The notes beneath the pieces were generated by a model. It had not been told where the DNA came from. It worked only from the letters and a program-made list of their open reading frames with translations, and did no database searches. A stretch of 39,652 nucleotides of DNA. Origin: Halodesulfovibrio sp. Its GTDB lineage: Bacteria; Desulfobacterota; Desulfovibrionia; Desulfovibrionales; Desulfovibrionaceae. The DNA is taken from NCBI GenBank assembly GCA_003252375.1, contig QKEJ01000180.1, forward strand, positions 1 through 39,652, read 5' to 3'. The translations under genes and the position numbers were made by a program. Below, piece after piece: positions 16,494-25,274 of the stretch (its first letter is position 1; each line of letters starts with the position of its first letter).

Positions 16494-16522
16494 GAACCCT
16501 CACTTGGAGAGAAAAGGTAACA

Positions 16523-17215
16523 ATGCTCACTAGACTACAAGAATCTATCCACTATCGCTTTACGCAAGTCAAGTTGCTGGAAACCGCCCTCACGCACAGC
16601 TCCCATGCCAACGAGCAGGGAGGGGACATGGAGCACAATGAACGTCTCGAGTTTCTGGGAGATGCCGTGCTTGAACTGAGCGTGTCGGAACGGTTGTTCG
16701 CCATGTTTCCCCATGCGCGGGAAGGCCATCTCACCCGGATGCGCGCCAAGCTTGTCAGCAAGCCTGCCTTGGCCGTTCTTGCCAAGGAACTGAATCTGGA
16801 CAGCTATTTATTGCTGGGAAAGGGAGAAGAGAGCCAGGGAGGACGGGACCGGGATTCCCTGTTGAGCGACGCCTTTGAGGCGGTGCTGGGAGCGGTCTTT
16901 CTGGACGGAGGATATGCGGAAGCACTCCGCGTCGTAACCCTGTTGCTGGAAAGCCGCTGGCCGGACGAACCGGAAGGGGGCCGAAGCAAGGATTACAAAA
17001 GCAGATTGCAGGAACTTACACAGAAACGTTTCAAGGAGCGTCCTGTATATTCCCTGGCCGGCAGCAAGGGGCCGGAGCATGCGAAAATCTTCGAGGTGCT
17101 GCTTACATTACCCGACGGCCGTGCCGTGTCTGCGGAGGGCCCGAGTGTGAAACGGGCAGAGCAGAAGGCCGCTGGACTGGCGCTAAAGCAACTAGACGAT
17201 TCATCTGACCAATAG
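16523..17215 (+). CDS. rnc: Ribonuclease III
   Basis: A 230-residue protein of normal length. The catalytic signature [15 protein letters not shown] is at residues 38-52, with metal-binding Glu43 and Asp47, and the second pair Asp116/Glu119 in [17 protein letters not shown]-terminal double-stranded-RNA-binding domain (about 155-228) begins [13 protein letters not shown]. It cleaves double-stranded RNA in rRNA and mRNA processing in the cytoplasm. GGAGAG lies about 13-18 bases before ATG 16523. It is divergent from the acyl-CoA ligase and is followed by a terminator, so it is a single-gene unit here; the common partner era is absent. Confidence 0.96.
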   Translation: MLTRLQESIHYRFTQVKLLETALTHSSHANEQGGDMEHNERLEFLGDAVLELSVSERLFAMFPHAREGHLTRMRAKLVSKPALAVLAKELNLDSYLLLGKGEESQGGRDRDSLLSDAFEAVLGAVFLDGGYAEALRVVTLLLESRWPDEPEGGRSKDYKSRLQELTQKRFKERPVYSLAGSKGPEHAKIFEVLLTLPDGRAVSAEGPSVKRAEQKAAGLALKQLDDSSDQ

Positions 17216-17228
17216 ACTGTAGAAGGAG

Positions 17229-17267
17229 GGCCGGGGAGGGGGAGCTCCCCGGCCTTTCTGTCTTTGG
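17229..17267 (+). terminator. Intrinsic terminator after rnc
   Basis: GGCCGGGGAG (17229-17238), loop of 6, CTCCCCGGCC (17245-17254), then TTTCTGTCTTT. It lies between convergent rnc and flagellin; on the minus strand no T-run follows. Confidence 0.85.
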
Positions 17268-17294
17268 TCGCCTTGAACGAACAGTGCGGAGCTA

Positions 17295-18188
17295 TTAGCC
17301 GCCGATAAGCTGCATTGCCATCTGCGGCAGCGAGTTGGCCTGCGAGAGCATGGCCACAGCTGCCTGCGTCAGAATCTGGTTCCGGACGAATTCCGTCATT
17401 TCCGTGGCAACGTCCACGTCGGAGATTCGGGATTCGGAAGCCTGCAGGTTTTCTGCCTGGATGGTCAGGTTCGAGATCGTGTTCTCAAGGCGGTTTTGCA
17501 GGGCACCCAGAGCGGCACGGATCTTGTCCTTGGAAATAATTGCCTGGTCAATGGCGGTAAGGGCTGCCTGTGCGGCCGACTGGGTGGAGATGGTGAACCC
17601 GCCCATGCCGACTGCGGCGCTGTTGCCGATACCAAATGCGGAAGCCGTGGAGATGCCTATCTGAATGTAGTAGTAGTCTTCCGCAGAGTCATTGCCCGTA
17701 CCGAAATGGACCTTCAGTCTGCCCGTGGAGTGCAGGCCGGTTCCGTTGTGGACGTCACCGGAAAGGGTGCCGTTCAGCAGGTGGATACCGTTGAAGTCCG
17801 TGGAGTTGGCGATACGGGTAATTTCCGACGCCATTGCCTGGTATTCCGATTCGATCATCAGTCGCTGGTCGGAGTTGTAGGTACCGGTGGAAGCCTGTTC
17901 CGCCAGTTCCTTCAGTCGAATCAGCTTTTCGTCGATGATCTGCAGGGCGCCGTCAGCCGTCTGGATCATGGAGATCGCGTCGTTGGCGTTACGTACACCC
18001 TGGTTCATTGTGGAAATGTCTGCCCGCATCAATTCGCGGATTGCCAGGCCGGCAGCATCATCCGCCGCCGTACCGACGCGCAGGCCGGATGACAGGCGCC
18101 GCGTGGAGTCCGACAGGCGAGAGTAACTTGCATTCAAGTTACGCGATGCGTTCATCGCCATAAGGTTGTGATTTATGACCAAAGACAT
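17295..18188 (-). CDS. fliC: Flagellin
   Basis: A 297-residue flagellin. Conserved N-terminal D0/D1 region about 1-140 (MSLVINHNLMAMNASRNLNASYSRLSDS and LSSGLRVGTAADDAAGLAIRE). Short variable part about 141-205. Conserved C-terminal D1/D0 region about 206-297, ending MLSQANSLPQMAMQLIGG. It is secreted by the flagellar export system and polymerises as the filament. AGGAGG lies upstream of ATG 18188. A near-consensus sigma-54 promoter controls it, not sigma-28. The serine/threonine-rich variable part is a plausible target for the glycosyltransferases found downstream of motB, but that is inference. Confidence 0.96.
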   Translation of the reverse strand: MSLVINHNLMAMNASRNLNASYSRLSDSTRRLSSGLRVGTAADDAAGLAIRELMRADISTMNQGVRNANDAISMIQTADGALQIIDEKLIRLKELAEQASTGTYNSDQRLMIESEYQAMASEITRIANSTDFNGIHLLNGTLSGDVHNGTGLHSTGRLKVHFGTGNDSAEDYYYIQIGISTASAFGIGNSAAVGMGGFTISTQSAAQAALTAIDQAIISKDKIRAALGALQNRLENTISNLTIQAENLQASESRISDVDVATEMTEFVRNQILTQAAVAMLSQANSLPQMAMQLIGG

Positions 18189-18221
18189 GGTATAACCTCC
18201 TTGTTGTTCTGCCTGTTGAAT

Positions 18222-18237
18222 AGCAATGGCAATGCCA
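18222..18237 (-). promoter_or_regulatory. Sigma-54 promoter of the flagellin gene
   Basis: On the minus strand TGGCATTGCCATTGCT: GG at 18235-18236 (-24) and GC at 18223-18224 (-12) with exactly ten bases between, and TTGC at the -12 element. The start near 18211 gives a 23-base leader containing AGGAGG. Confidence 0.85.
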
Positions 18238-18384
18238 AAAATAAATTATCATTAAAAAACAGAATGTTGTGATTGCTGATTTGTGTTAAGAATTCTTTTG
18301 TCTGGCTGAATGGTCAATATTTTCCGACCTGTGAGGCGGTTTTTCGACAAGGGCGGGGCAGGGGGAAAATAATGCACGGGTGGG

Positions 18385-18411
18385 TAAAGCCCTGCTTCAG
18401 CGGGCCGATAA
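18385..18411 (+). promoter_or_regulatory. Sigma-28 (FliA) promoter of flaG
   Basis: TAAAGCCC (18385-18392), 11 bases, then GCCGATAA (18404-18411). The -10 element is identical to the consensus GCCGATAA, the -35 matches TAAA, and the spacing is exact. The flaG start is at 18476. The rest of the 287-base gap 18189-18475 holds the flagellin promoter and AT-rich DNA. Confidence 0.85.
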
Positions 18412-18475
18412 GAAGGGTGAACAGCGTTTATGTTCAACGGCTGGATGCCGGAACTGTCAACCGGGAGGAATCGTC

Positions 18476-18877
18476 ATGAGACTGCACGACATAGATAGCG
18501 GGCTGTTTCATAGCTATGGCGAAACCGGCTCGATTCGCGGGCTGGACCCCGGCGGCAACGTATATGCACAACAGGCAGCAACCAAGACCATTGGCAATCA
18601 CGTTGACACGGCCGGGGATGAAAACAGTACCGATTCCACAGGCGTCTCGAATGAGCAGGACATTCTGGATGCCGCCAAGGAACTGGAGGCGCGCCTGAAC
18701 GAACAGGGCGTGCATCTCAGGTTTGAGGTGGTTCGCGCCGAGAGCGGCGAGATGGAGGTGGAAGTGACAGACGATGAGCGCAGCAAGGTGCTCATGCGCA
18801 TTCCTGCCAAGGGAGTGCTCAAGGTGAATGCCGAGGGGAAGACTGTTGTCGGGAATTTCCTGAATCTCCGTTCGTGA
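18476..18877 (+). CDS. flaG: FlaG-family flagellar protein
   Basis: A 133-residue protein; GGAGG precedes ATG 18476, and the frame's upstream extension to 18380 overlaps the sigma-28 promoter and is rejected. The C-terminal half (about 60-133) has the FlaG pattern: EQGVHLRFEVVRAESGEMEVEVTDD followed by KVLMRIPAKGVLKV. FlaG proteins affect filament length, but their mechanism is unclear. The N-terminal 55 residues are variable. Divergent from flagellin and under sigma-28, so it would be expressed late in flagellar assembly. A terminator follows. Confidence 0.85.
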   Translation: MRLHDIDSGLFHSYGETGSIRGLDPGGNVYAQQAATKTIGNHVDTAGDENSTDSTGVSNEQDILDAAKELEARLNEQGVHLRFEVVRAESGEMEVEVTDDERSKVLMRIPAKGVLKVNAEGKTVVGNFLNLRS

Positions 18878-18911
18878 TGTCCATCCGGCACGTTGTGCCA
18901 TACGATACTGC

Positions 18912-18940
18912 AAGGGCATGGGAAACCATGCCCTTTTCTT
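18912..18940 (+). terminator. Intrinsic terminator after flaG
   Basis: AAGGGCATGG (18912-18921), GAAA tetraloop, CCATGCCCTT (18926-18935), then TTCTT. A perfect 10-bp stem. Confidence 0.9.
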
Positions 18941-18986
18941 ATGTATGAACGAGCTGTGCATATGAGGGGGCATAGGGTCAGCGTAA

Positions 18987-18992
18987 TATAAT
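18987..18992 (+). promoter_or_regulatory. Possible -10 box of the chemoreceptor promoter
   Basis: A perfect TATAAT (18987-18992), about 100 bases before the receptor ATG. No acceptable -35 lies 16-18 bases upstream, so this is only a candidate. Confidence 0.3.
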
Positions 18993-19094
18993 AGAATACT
19001 GCATGATACAGGGTATTGTTATACGCTGGGCAGGGTGTCCACATGGCGGACATGAACATTTCATACATCTGTAGCATGATGGAGAAGGTGCGAT

Positions 19095-20672
19095 ATGCTC
19101 TCTCGTCTGAGCCTCAAAAGCAAAATGCTTGTAGTAGCGATCTGTGGGCCTCTCATTGTTTCCATCGTCCTGTCCGTCATGCGTGTTCAGGACATTCGAT
19201 CGGGGACGGAACTCAGCGTGGTTGAAAAGAGCCGCGCCATTGTACTGATGGCCGAAGCAGGCCGGAACGAGATGTCGCAGAAGCTGGAAAAGAAGCTCAT
19301 TCGGCCCTTTGATGAAATTCCTGCCGAGGATATCCTCCAGGCAGTACCCGTGATTACCGCCATCAACATGGCCAAGATCAATGCCGAAGAGGCTGGGTAC
19401 CAGTTCCGGGTTCCGAAGCACAGCCCCCGCAATCCCGCCAATACGCCCACCCCTCTGGAAGCAGACGTGCTGGCCAAGCTGGAGGCCCAGAATCTCAAGG
19501 AGTACGTCGTCTACGGAGAAGATGATATCCGCTATTTCCGCGCGATTCGGCTGACCAAGGAATGCCTGTACTGTCATGGAGATCCGGCCGGGGAAAAGGA
19601 TGTGACCGGCGGTATTAAGGAAGGCTGGAAGGTGGGCGATCTGCGCGGAGCCTTCGAGATCATCAGTTCTCTTGATGCGGCCAAGGCGAAGATCCGTCAG
19701 GCCCGCATCAGCATAGCCATGATTTCCGGCGGCATCGTTCTGGGCATCATTCTGGTTACGTGGCTGATCATACGGGCCAGTCTGGTGATCCCGCTGGTGC
19801 GCATCAAGGCATATGTGGAGGCCCTTGCCGGTGGCAACCTGGATGCCAGGGTCGAATACGCCAACCGGGACGAACTGGGCGAACTGGTCAGCAGTCTCCG
19901 GTCCATGCTCGAAAAACTGCGGGCAGTTATCCAGGGGGCCAAGGAGACATCCCGCCATGTGACCATGGGCAGTAACGAGCTGAGCAGCGCCTCGGACGCC
20001 CTTGCGGATGGAGCAGCACAGCAGGCGGCCGCCGTGGAAGAAATATCGTCCTCGGTGGAACAGATGACGTCCAACATCGAGCAGAACGCCCACAACGCGA
20101 AGCGCACCGAGGACATGGCTCTGAAGTCCTCACAGAACGCCAGACAGAGTGGGGATGCCGTCCGCAGATCGGTCGAGGCCATGCGGGACATAGCGGAAAA
20201 GATACGCTTCATACAGGAGATAGCGCGCCAGACGAATCTTCTGGCGCTCAATGCCGCCATTGAGGCGGCGCGGGCAGGGGATCATGGTGCCGGGTTTGCG
20301 GTGGTGGCGAGCGAAGTTCGCAAGCTGGCGGAACGGAGCAACAGCGTGGCTGAGGAGATCAGCGAACTCTCCACCAGCAGCGTCGAAGTGGCCGACAGGG
20401 CCGGCGCCATGCTGGCCGAGCTTCTGCCCGACATTGAGGCGACCTCGACATTGGTGCAGGAAATTTCTGCCGCCTGTTCCGAGCAGCATGCCGGTGCCGA
20501 ACAGGTTAACAGGGGGATTCAGGCCCTGGACAGCGTCGTGCACCAGAATGCAGCAGCTTCGGAAGAGATAGCCGCTACCTCCCGTTCCCTTTCGGCGCAA
20601 ACCAAGGAACTTGATGATTCCATGGCCTACTTCAGGGTGGATGACCGGCTCGCCCTGCCCGGCGAGGAGTAG
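19095..20672 (+). CDS. Methyl-accepting chemotaxis protein with a periplasmic c-type heme domain (DUF3365-like)
   Basis: A 525-residue protein with GGAGAAGG upstream of ATG 19095. Helix 1 is about 11-29, a periplasmic sensor about 30-205 of the DUF3365/Tll0287-like type, helix 2 about 206-226, HAMP about 227-280, and a methyl-accepting domain to about 500. The sensor contains CLYCH (157-161) followed by GDPAGEKD, a c-type heme site. The signalling tip [28 protein letters not shown] (378-405) is fully canonical. It should report redox, oxygen or a heme-bound ligand to CheA/CheW, comparable to DcrA of D. vulgaris and Geobacter heme receptors. No C-terminal CheR-docking pentapeptide is present. 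It requires the cytochrome c maturation system. Confidence 0.93.
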   Translation: MLSRLSLKSKMLVVAICGPLIVSIVLSVMRVQDIRSGTELSVVEKSRAIVLMAEAGRNEMSQKLEKKLIRPFDEIPAEDILQAVPVITAINMAKINAEEAGYQFRVPKHSPRNPANTPTPLEADVLAKLEAQNLKEYVVYGEDDIRYFRAIRLTKECLYCHGDPAGEKDVTGGIKEGWKVGDLRGAFEIISSLDAAKAKIRQARISIAMISGGIVLGIILVTWLIIRASLVIPLVRIKAYVEALAGGNLDARVEYANRDELGELVSSLRSMLEKLRAVIQGAKETSRHVTMGSNELSSASDALADGAAQQAAAVEEISSSVEQMTSNIEQNAHNAKRTEDMALKSSQNARQSGDAVRRSVEAMRDIAEKIRFIQEIARQTNLLALNAAIEAARAGDHGAGFAVVASEVRKLAERSNSVAEEISELSTSSVEVADRAGAMLAELLPDIEATSTLVQEISAACSEQHAGAEQVNRGIQALDSVVHQNAAASEEIAATSRSLSAQTKELDDSMAYFRVDDRLALPGEE

Positions 20673-20710
20673 GGGCCACGGGGGCTACCCGTTTATCATC
20701 ATGCAAGCGA

Positions 20711-20743
20711 AAAGCCCTGTCTTCGGGTAAGACAGGGCTTTTT
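20711..20743. terminator. Bidirectional terminator between the chemoreceptor and flgE
   Basis: AAAGCCCTGTCTT (20711-20723), loop CGGGT, AAGACAGGGCTTT (20729-20741) and two more Ts. A 13-bp perfect stem between convergent genes. Confidence 0.93.
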
Positions 20744-20804
20744 CGGGTTGGCGACCAGTTTCGGGGCTGGCCGCCGCATATGGTCGATCAATGTATCGTC
20801 TTGG

Positions 20805-22454
20805 TTATCGCTTCATGCCCACAACCACTTCGAGCATGCTGTCCGTTGTGGTAATGACCTTGGAGTTTGCCTGGAAGCCGCGCTGCGTGGTGATCATCTG
20901 CACGAATTCCTTGGCAAGGTCCACGTTGGATTGCTCGAGCGAGTTGGAGTAGACCGCGCCGAGTCCGTTGTTGTTGGCGGGACCGGGGGCTGCTTCACCG
21001 GAGTCTCTGGTTGCCGAGAAGAGGTTGCCGCCTTCTCTGCGCAGGTTGTGTTCGCTCTGGAAGTCGTACAGGGTTACCTGGTAGAGATCCAGAATGATGC
21101 CGTTGGAGTACCGGCCCTGCAGGATGCCGTCACGGTCAACGGTGACGTTCTGCAGGAAGCCGAAGGTGTACCCGTCCTGGCTCTGCAGCAGGGTGGAGGA
21201 GGCGCCGGCGAAGCTCGTAGTCGCCGAGGACTGCCGTTCCGTGTTGCTGCCAAGAGACATCAGGTTGCCTGCGCCACTGCCCACCGTATCCGCCGTATTG
21301 GCGATGCCGCCATTGATAAGGTCTGCCGGCGTTCCGGTGTACTTGAGACCAAGGTTCAGTTCCATGAGCGTGCCGGTCGCGTTGGATGCGATGCCGGGGG
21401 TGACAAAACTGGCGTTGGATATCCCGGAGAAGTTCGCTGTCATCAGGGGGTACCCGTTGGTGGAGTAGCTGGTGGGTGCCCAGTTGGACAGATTCTTCAG
21501 GTCCGTACCGGCATTACTCTTCAGCGTGAAGGCGGACTGGTCCGTAAGCTGCCCCGAGCTGTCGAAGGTCAGGGTGCCGATCATCAGGACGCCTGCCGAA
21601 GAGGTGGTGCTCAGGCTGGTGCCATTGAACACGCGGCCGTCTTCCGAGGGTTCCACGGTAACCATGTATTCCCAGTACCGGCGTCCGCTTGCTTCGCCGC
21701 TGATGGTATCTCCGGCGACCTGGTCAAAGTAGACGGTCACGTTGTGCGCGGTGCCGCCTTCATCGTAAATCTTCAGTGTGGACTGGTACGCAAAGGCATT
21801 CTGGCCGATGGGAGGGGTGTCCTGGCCTCTCCAGTCCTCGTACATGGCAAAGAAGGGGTTCGTGGAGCTGGTGGACTTGTCTCCGCCGTCAGTGGCGTCG
21901 AGGTTGGTCACCATGGTGATGTTGGACGTATGCTTGGGTTCGCAGGTGAAGCCTTCAAGCTGGATGTCCACAGGCACACCGGAGCCCTTGATGGCGGAGG
22001 TGGTGCTGGTCACCTGCGTTGAGGACGTGGCCAGCGAAGGTCGCGGCGTCTCAATCTGCCAGCCCTGCAGGACATAGCCGTGCGGGTCGACGAGGTATCC
22101 GTCCTTGTCGAAACGGAAGTTGCCTGCGCGGGTGTAATAGGCGGTTTCCTCACCCTGCGGCTTGACCTGGAAGAACCCGTTGCCTGCGATGGCAAGGTCG
22201 GTTGCTTCCGTCGTGGTTTCAAATGCTCCCTGCCCGAAGTCGCCGTAGATGGCGCCGATGGAGACGCCTCGCCCGACCTGGGTTACCCCTGCTGCACTGT
22301 TGACATCCTGGTTGATGAAGTCCTCGAAGTCCATGCGGGCACCCTTGAAACCAACGGTGTTCACATTGGCAATGTTGTTGCCGAGAACGTTCATCTTTTC
22401 GCCATGTGCCAGCAGGCCCGAAATACCTGTCCACATGGATGCGGTAAGACTCAT
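20805..22454 (-). CDS. flgE: Flagellar hook protein FlgE
   Basis: A 549-residue protein; AAGGAGG precedes ATG 22454 (an upstream in-frame ATG at 22478 is rejected). N-terminal signature MSLTASMWTGISGLLAHGEKMNVLGNNIANVNTVGFKG, of the rod/hook family. C-terminal LEQSNVDLAKEFVQMITTQRGFQANSKVITTTD. The central region (about 150-430) is larger than in the E. coli protein (402 residues), as is usual in this group. It polymerises to form the hook. Last gene of fliK-flgD-flgE, 126 bases after flgD. Confidence 0.96.
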   Translation of the reverse strand: MSLTASMWTGISGLLAHGEKMNVLGNNIANVNTVGFKGARMDFEDFINQDVNSAAGVTQVGRGVSIGAIYGDFGQGAFETTTEATDLAIAGNGFFQVKPQGEETAYYTRAGNFRFDKDGYLVDPHGYVLQGWQIETPRPSLATSSTQVTSTTSAIKGSGVPVDIQLEGFTCEPKHTSNITMVTNLDATDGGDKSTSSTNPFFAMYEDWRGQDTPPIGQNAFAYQSTLKIYDEGGTAHNVTVYFDQVAGDTISGEASGRRYWEYMVTVEPSEDGRVFNGTSLSTTSSAGVLMIGTLTFDSSGQLTDQSAFTLKSNAGTDLKNLSNWAPTSYSTNGYPLMTANFSGISNASFVTPGIASNATGTLMELNLGLKYTGTPADLINGGIANTADTVGSGAGNLMSLGSNTERQSSATTSFAGASSTLLQSQDGYTFGFLQNVTVDRDGILQGRYSNGIILDLYQVTLYDFQSEHNLRREGGNLFSATRDSGEAAPGPANNNGLGAVYSNSLEQSNVDLAKEFVQMITTQRGFQANSKVITTTDSMLEVVVGMKR

Positions 22455-22473
22455 GATCGACCTCCTTAACTGA

Positions 22474-22545
22474 AGCACGTTCGTGCTACGTTGTGCGGCG
22501 GATGCCGCACGTCATTGTCCAGTTTTGTTCATGCTCGTTAAGCAT
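22474..22545 (-). repeat. Three consecutive small hairpins between flgD and flgE
   Basis: Palindromes AGCACGTTCGTGCT (22474-22487), GTGCGGC...GCCGCAC (22493-22510) and ATGCT...AGCAT (22531-22545) lie in the 126-base gap, the only wide gap in this operon. A sigma-54-like GG-N10-GC (22507-22521) overlaps the middle one but has a poor -12 element. The function could be RNA processing, differential stability or an internal promoter. Confidence 0.45.
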
Positions 22546-22580
22546 GGTTCTTGCTGACTTAAGTTATGTAATGTCTGTTG

Positions 22581-23300
22581 CTATTCCGTAGCGTCTGTTG
22601 TTGTATCCGTAGTATTGGTGGCAGAGTTATCAACAACTTCTTTGACGTCCGTAAATCGTACAATTCGGCCATCGGAAAGGCGTAAATACTGTGTTGTCCC
22701 TTCGGTCTGAATGCCTGCCACGGTACCGCTGACCTCGGTGGAGATGAGCACCGGGTTGCCATCCAGCCCTTCGGCGTACATGGCCACCGAGTAAACACCG
22801 TCGGCCATGTCCTGGCCCTGGTAATCGTTGCCGTCCCACTGGTATTCGTAGTTGCCGGGCTGCTTGGTGCCGATGCTTTCCGTCCGGACAAGGTTCATGT
22901 TCGGGTCATAGATGTTGATGAACCCGTTGGCGACCGGCTCCGTGATGGTGAAGTAGAGCGAGCTGACCTTTTCGTCTGCCTTGGAGAGGCCATAGCCCCC
23001 GGCACGAACATCCTTGCCGATGAAGCTGACGGCGCTGATCATTTCCTGCCGGCCGGTAGAGTTGTTCATCTCGTCGATGCCGGTGGAGATGTTGGTCAGC
23101 TGTTCGAGGCTGGAGAACTCCGAAAGCTGGGAAACAAATTCCTTGTCGTCCATCGGGTTCATCGGATCCTGGTGCGAGAGCTGCGCCACGAGCAGGGTAA
23201 GAAAATCTTCCTTGCCAAGATCGGACTTGCCCTGAACCTGCAGCGATCCGAACTCTTGTTCAGCCCTGCCGAGGATGTTGCCGTCTACTGCTGTTGCCAT
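22581..23300 (-). CDS. flgD: Flagellar hook-capping protein FlgD
   Basis: A 239-residue protein with GAGAGG before ATG 23300. The N-terminal signature [41 protein letters not shown] is the FlgD hallmark. The C-terminal part (about 100-215) contains the FlgD immunoglobulin-like/tudor region ([22 protein letters not shown]). It scaffolds hook assembly at the growing tip. It starts 12 bases after fliK. The Thr/Asn-rich tail is typical low-complexity sequence. Confidence 0.95.
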   Translation of the reverse strand: MATAVDGNILGRAEQEFGSLQVQGKSDLGKEDFLTLLVAQLSHQDPMNPMDDKEFVSQLSEFSSLEQLTNISTGIDEMNNSTGRQEMISAVSFIGKDVRAGGYGLSKADEKVSSLYFTITEPVANGFINIYDPNMNLVRTESIGTKQPGNYEYQWDGNDYQGQDMADGVYSVAMYAEGLDGNPVLISTEVSGTVAGIQTEGTTQYLRLSDGRIVRFTDVKEVVDNSATNTTDTTTDATE

Positions 23301-23312
23301 GGGAAACCTCTC

Positions 23313-25139
23313 CTATGCGATAAGATCCAGTCCGGTACGGATGGAACTATTTGCCGTTTCCCCGGTATTTTGCATTTCCTGGGCCAAAGTGGTTTCACCA
23401 CTTCTGATCCCCTGCAACCGCCTCTGATTCAAGAACTTCTGACGGAGTTCCTGCTGGGCATTATGTTCAGCAGAGCCCTGCCAGTTGTTGGAGTCATTCA
23501 TGTTGTTCTGCAGGCCGGTCTGCACGTCGATGTTATCAACCTTCAATCCCTGATTTTCGAGCGAGGCCTTGAGCTGATGCAACTGATCGTTGATCGCCTT
23601 GGCCGCCTCGGCACTTTCAGGACGGATGATCGCATTGACTTCATGGTTGCGGACACTGAGGACAACCGTAACCTTGCCCAGATCTTCAGGGGTAAGCTGC
23701 AGGGTAAGCTGCTTGCCGCCGTTCTCCAGACTTTTCATCATGCCGGATTCTACCTGCTCGAAGATGCGCTGCTGGTCAGAGGAGCGGACAAGGTTGCCTG
23801 CGGCCGTCTTGGCTGCGGAACCGTCGATCTGTCCTGTCGTGCTTGCGGCACCGGAGTTGGCAACCTGATAGCCGAGCCGTTCGAGAAGTGCTTTGGCCTT
23901 CTCGTCGTTCGAGCTGCTGGTGCTTGTGTCGGAATCCTTTTTTGCGGTGTCGGCGTCGCCGAATGCGCTCTGGTGCTTCTTGCTGTCCGTGCCGTGCTTG
24001 CCTGCAAGAGCGGATGAGGTATCCTTCGAATCCTGTTCCTGCGCCATCGCGTCATCGGAGGCGTGCTGCTGGTCAGAGACCTGCTCGTGCTTGGCCTGCT
24101 CGGGCTGCCCATGCTTTTGGGCGTCAACGGCGTTGTCGGTGCGTGTTTCCCGGGGCACATCCTTGTGCCCCGAAGAAGCGGCCGTCTTGCTGCTGAAACC
24201 GTTGGCTTCGGCGGTTGCGCTGTCCTTCATGAGCACTGCGCTGGCTTCGGTATCCTTGGAAACACGTGCACTGGAAGCGCTCAGGCTCCCGCTGCGCTCC
24301 CATGCCTCTTCCATGGCGGGAGCCAACGCCTTCTTGAGTTCGGAGAACCGTTCTTCGGTCTCCGTTTTCAAGGTGGTGACGTTGTTGGAAATTTCTGCCA
24401 GAAGGGCCTTAAGTCCCTTGGCGTCTGCCTGTCCCTCGGTCTGACCTGCCATCAGCTCCTGCATGCGCTTGATGCCGTCTTCTCCAAGACGCATGGCCTT
24501 GCCGAGGCTTGCCAGTTCATCCGTGGATACGGCTACGCTGGAGCCCTCGGGCAGGGAACCAATCTTGTCCATGACGCTCTTCCACGCCTTGGAGATGTCT
24601 CCCTGTTCCATGGTCTCGATCAGATCACCGGATTCTTCGGGAGTGAACCCCAGCTTCTGGAGGAACAGGTCGGTTTCGTTACGCGTCTTATCATCAAGGG
24701 TGATGGCGGCGGCTTCCTTGCCGGAAAATGCCGCGTCCTCAGAGAGAGTGCTGAGCAGTCCGTTCCATGTCAGGGTGCCCTGATCGGCTTCTTCATCAAG
24801 CTTGTCGAGGGTCGTGTCATCCACGCCGATCTTGCGCAGCTTGGTCTTGAGGGCGTTGAGCGTGGGAACGTCGATGAGGGTGGTGTCAGCTTCGCTGTTG
24901 GTCTCTCCCGTGGTCTGGCCCTTGAGCAGCTTTTCACGGATGGTGGCGCCCTTGAAGTCGCTGTTGTTCAGGAGGATGGTGCGCGCGTTGCTGATGGAGG
25001 AGGAAGCCTTGTCAGTGGTTTCCATATTGCCGAGGCGGGCAAGCAGACCACCAAAGGAATCAGAGGAGGTGGTCCCCTTGCTTCCCTTGATCTGGGCTAT
25101 GCTTGTCTGCTGTTGAGGCAATACGGGAAAAAACTGCAT
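23313..25139 (-). CDS. fliK: Flagellar hook-length control protein FliK
   Basis: A 608-residue protein from ATG 25139, with AAAGGAG upstream; an in-frame ATG at 25181 lies upstream of the predicted transcription start and is rejected. A long low-complexity, Ser/Ala/Lys-rich region (about 1-430) is followed by the Flg_hook domain (about 470-550: LTLQLTPEDLGKVTVVLSVRNHEVNAII). The domain is preceded by a second variable stretch. It measures hook length and switches export specificity. The first gene of fliK-flgD-flgE, with a sigma-54-like promoter. Confidence 0.93.
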   Translation of the reverse strand: MQFFPVLPQQQTSIAQIKGSKGTTSSDSFGGLLARLGNMETTDKASSSISNARTILLNNSDFKGATIREKLLKGQTTGETNSEADTTLIDVPTLNALKTKLRKIGVDDTTLDKLDEEADQGTLTWNGLLSTLSEDAAFSGKEAAAITLDDKTRNETDLFLQKLGFTPEESGDLIETMEQGDISKAWKSVMDKIGSLPEGSSVAVSTDELASLGKAMRLGEDGIKRMQELMAGQTEGQADAKGLKALLAEISNNVTTLKTETEERFSELKKALAPAMEEAWERSGSLSASSARVSKDTEASAVLMKDSATAEANGFSSKTAASSGHKDVPRETRTDNAVDAQKHGQPEQAKHEQVSDQQHASDDAMAQEQDSKDTSSALAGKHGTDSKKHQSAFGDADTAKKDSDTSTSSSNDEKAKALLERLGYQVANSGAASTTGQIDGSAAKTAAGNLVRSSDQQRIFEQVESGMMKSLENGGKQLTLQLTPEDLGKVTVVLSVRNHEVNAIIRPESAEAAKAINDQLHQLKASLENQGLKVDNIDVQTGLQNNMNDSNNWQGSAEHNAQQELRQKFLNQRRLQGIRSGETTLAQEMQNTGETANSSIRTGLDLIA

Positions 25140-25163
25140 GCTGAAACTCCTTTGGCCCTGATT

Positions 25164-25181
25164 AAGCGAAAAGTGTTCCAA
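25164..25181 (-). promoter_or_regulatory. Sigma-54-like promoter of fliK-flgD-flgE
   Basis: On the minus strand TTGGAACACTTTTCGCTT: GG at 25178-25179 and GC at 25166-25167 with ten bases between. Deviations are A for C in the -24 element and TTC for TTG at -12. The predicted start near 25154 leaves a 15-base leader that exactly includes the fliK ribosome-binding site. A palindrome CCGCCATGGCGG (25217-25228) lies upstream. Confidence 0.65.
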
Positions 25182-25274
25182 CTTTGCATGTTCTTATATT
25201 TCGAGTGGATACATGTCCGCCATGGCGGGTGCACAGGGCAGGATTTGCCGCTGCGGGAAGGAAGGGGCGGGGGA

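Noticed and set aside
22507-22521. Sigma-54 promoter for flgE
   Set aside because: The GG-N10-GC spacing is right, but the -12 element is GTGCG, not TTGCA-like, and it overlaps a hairpin. Kept only as a possibility.
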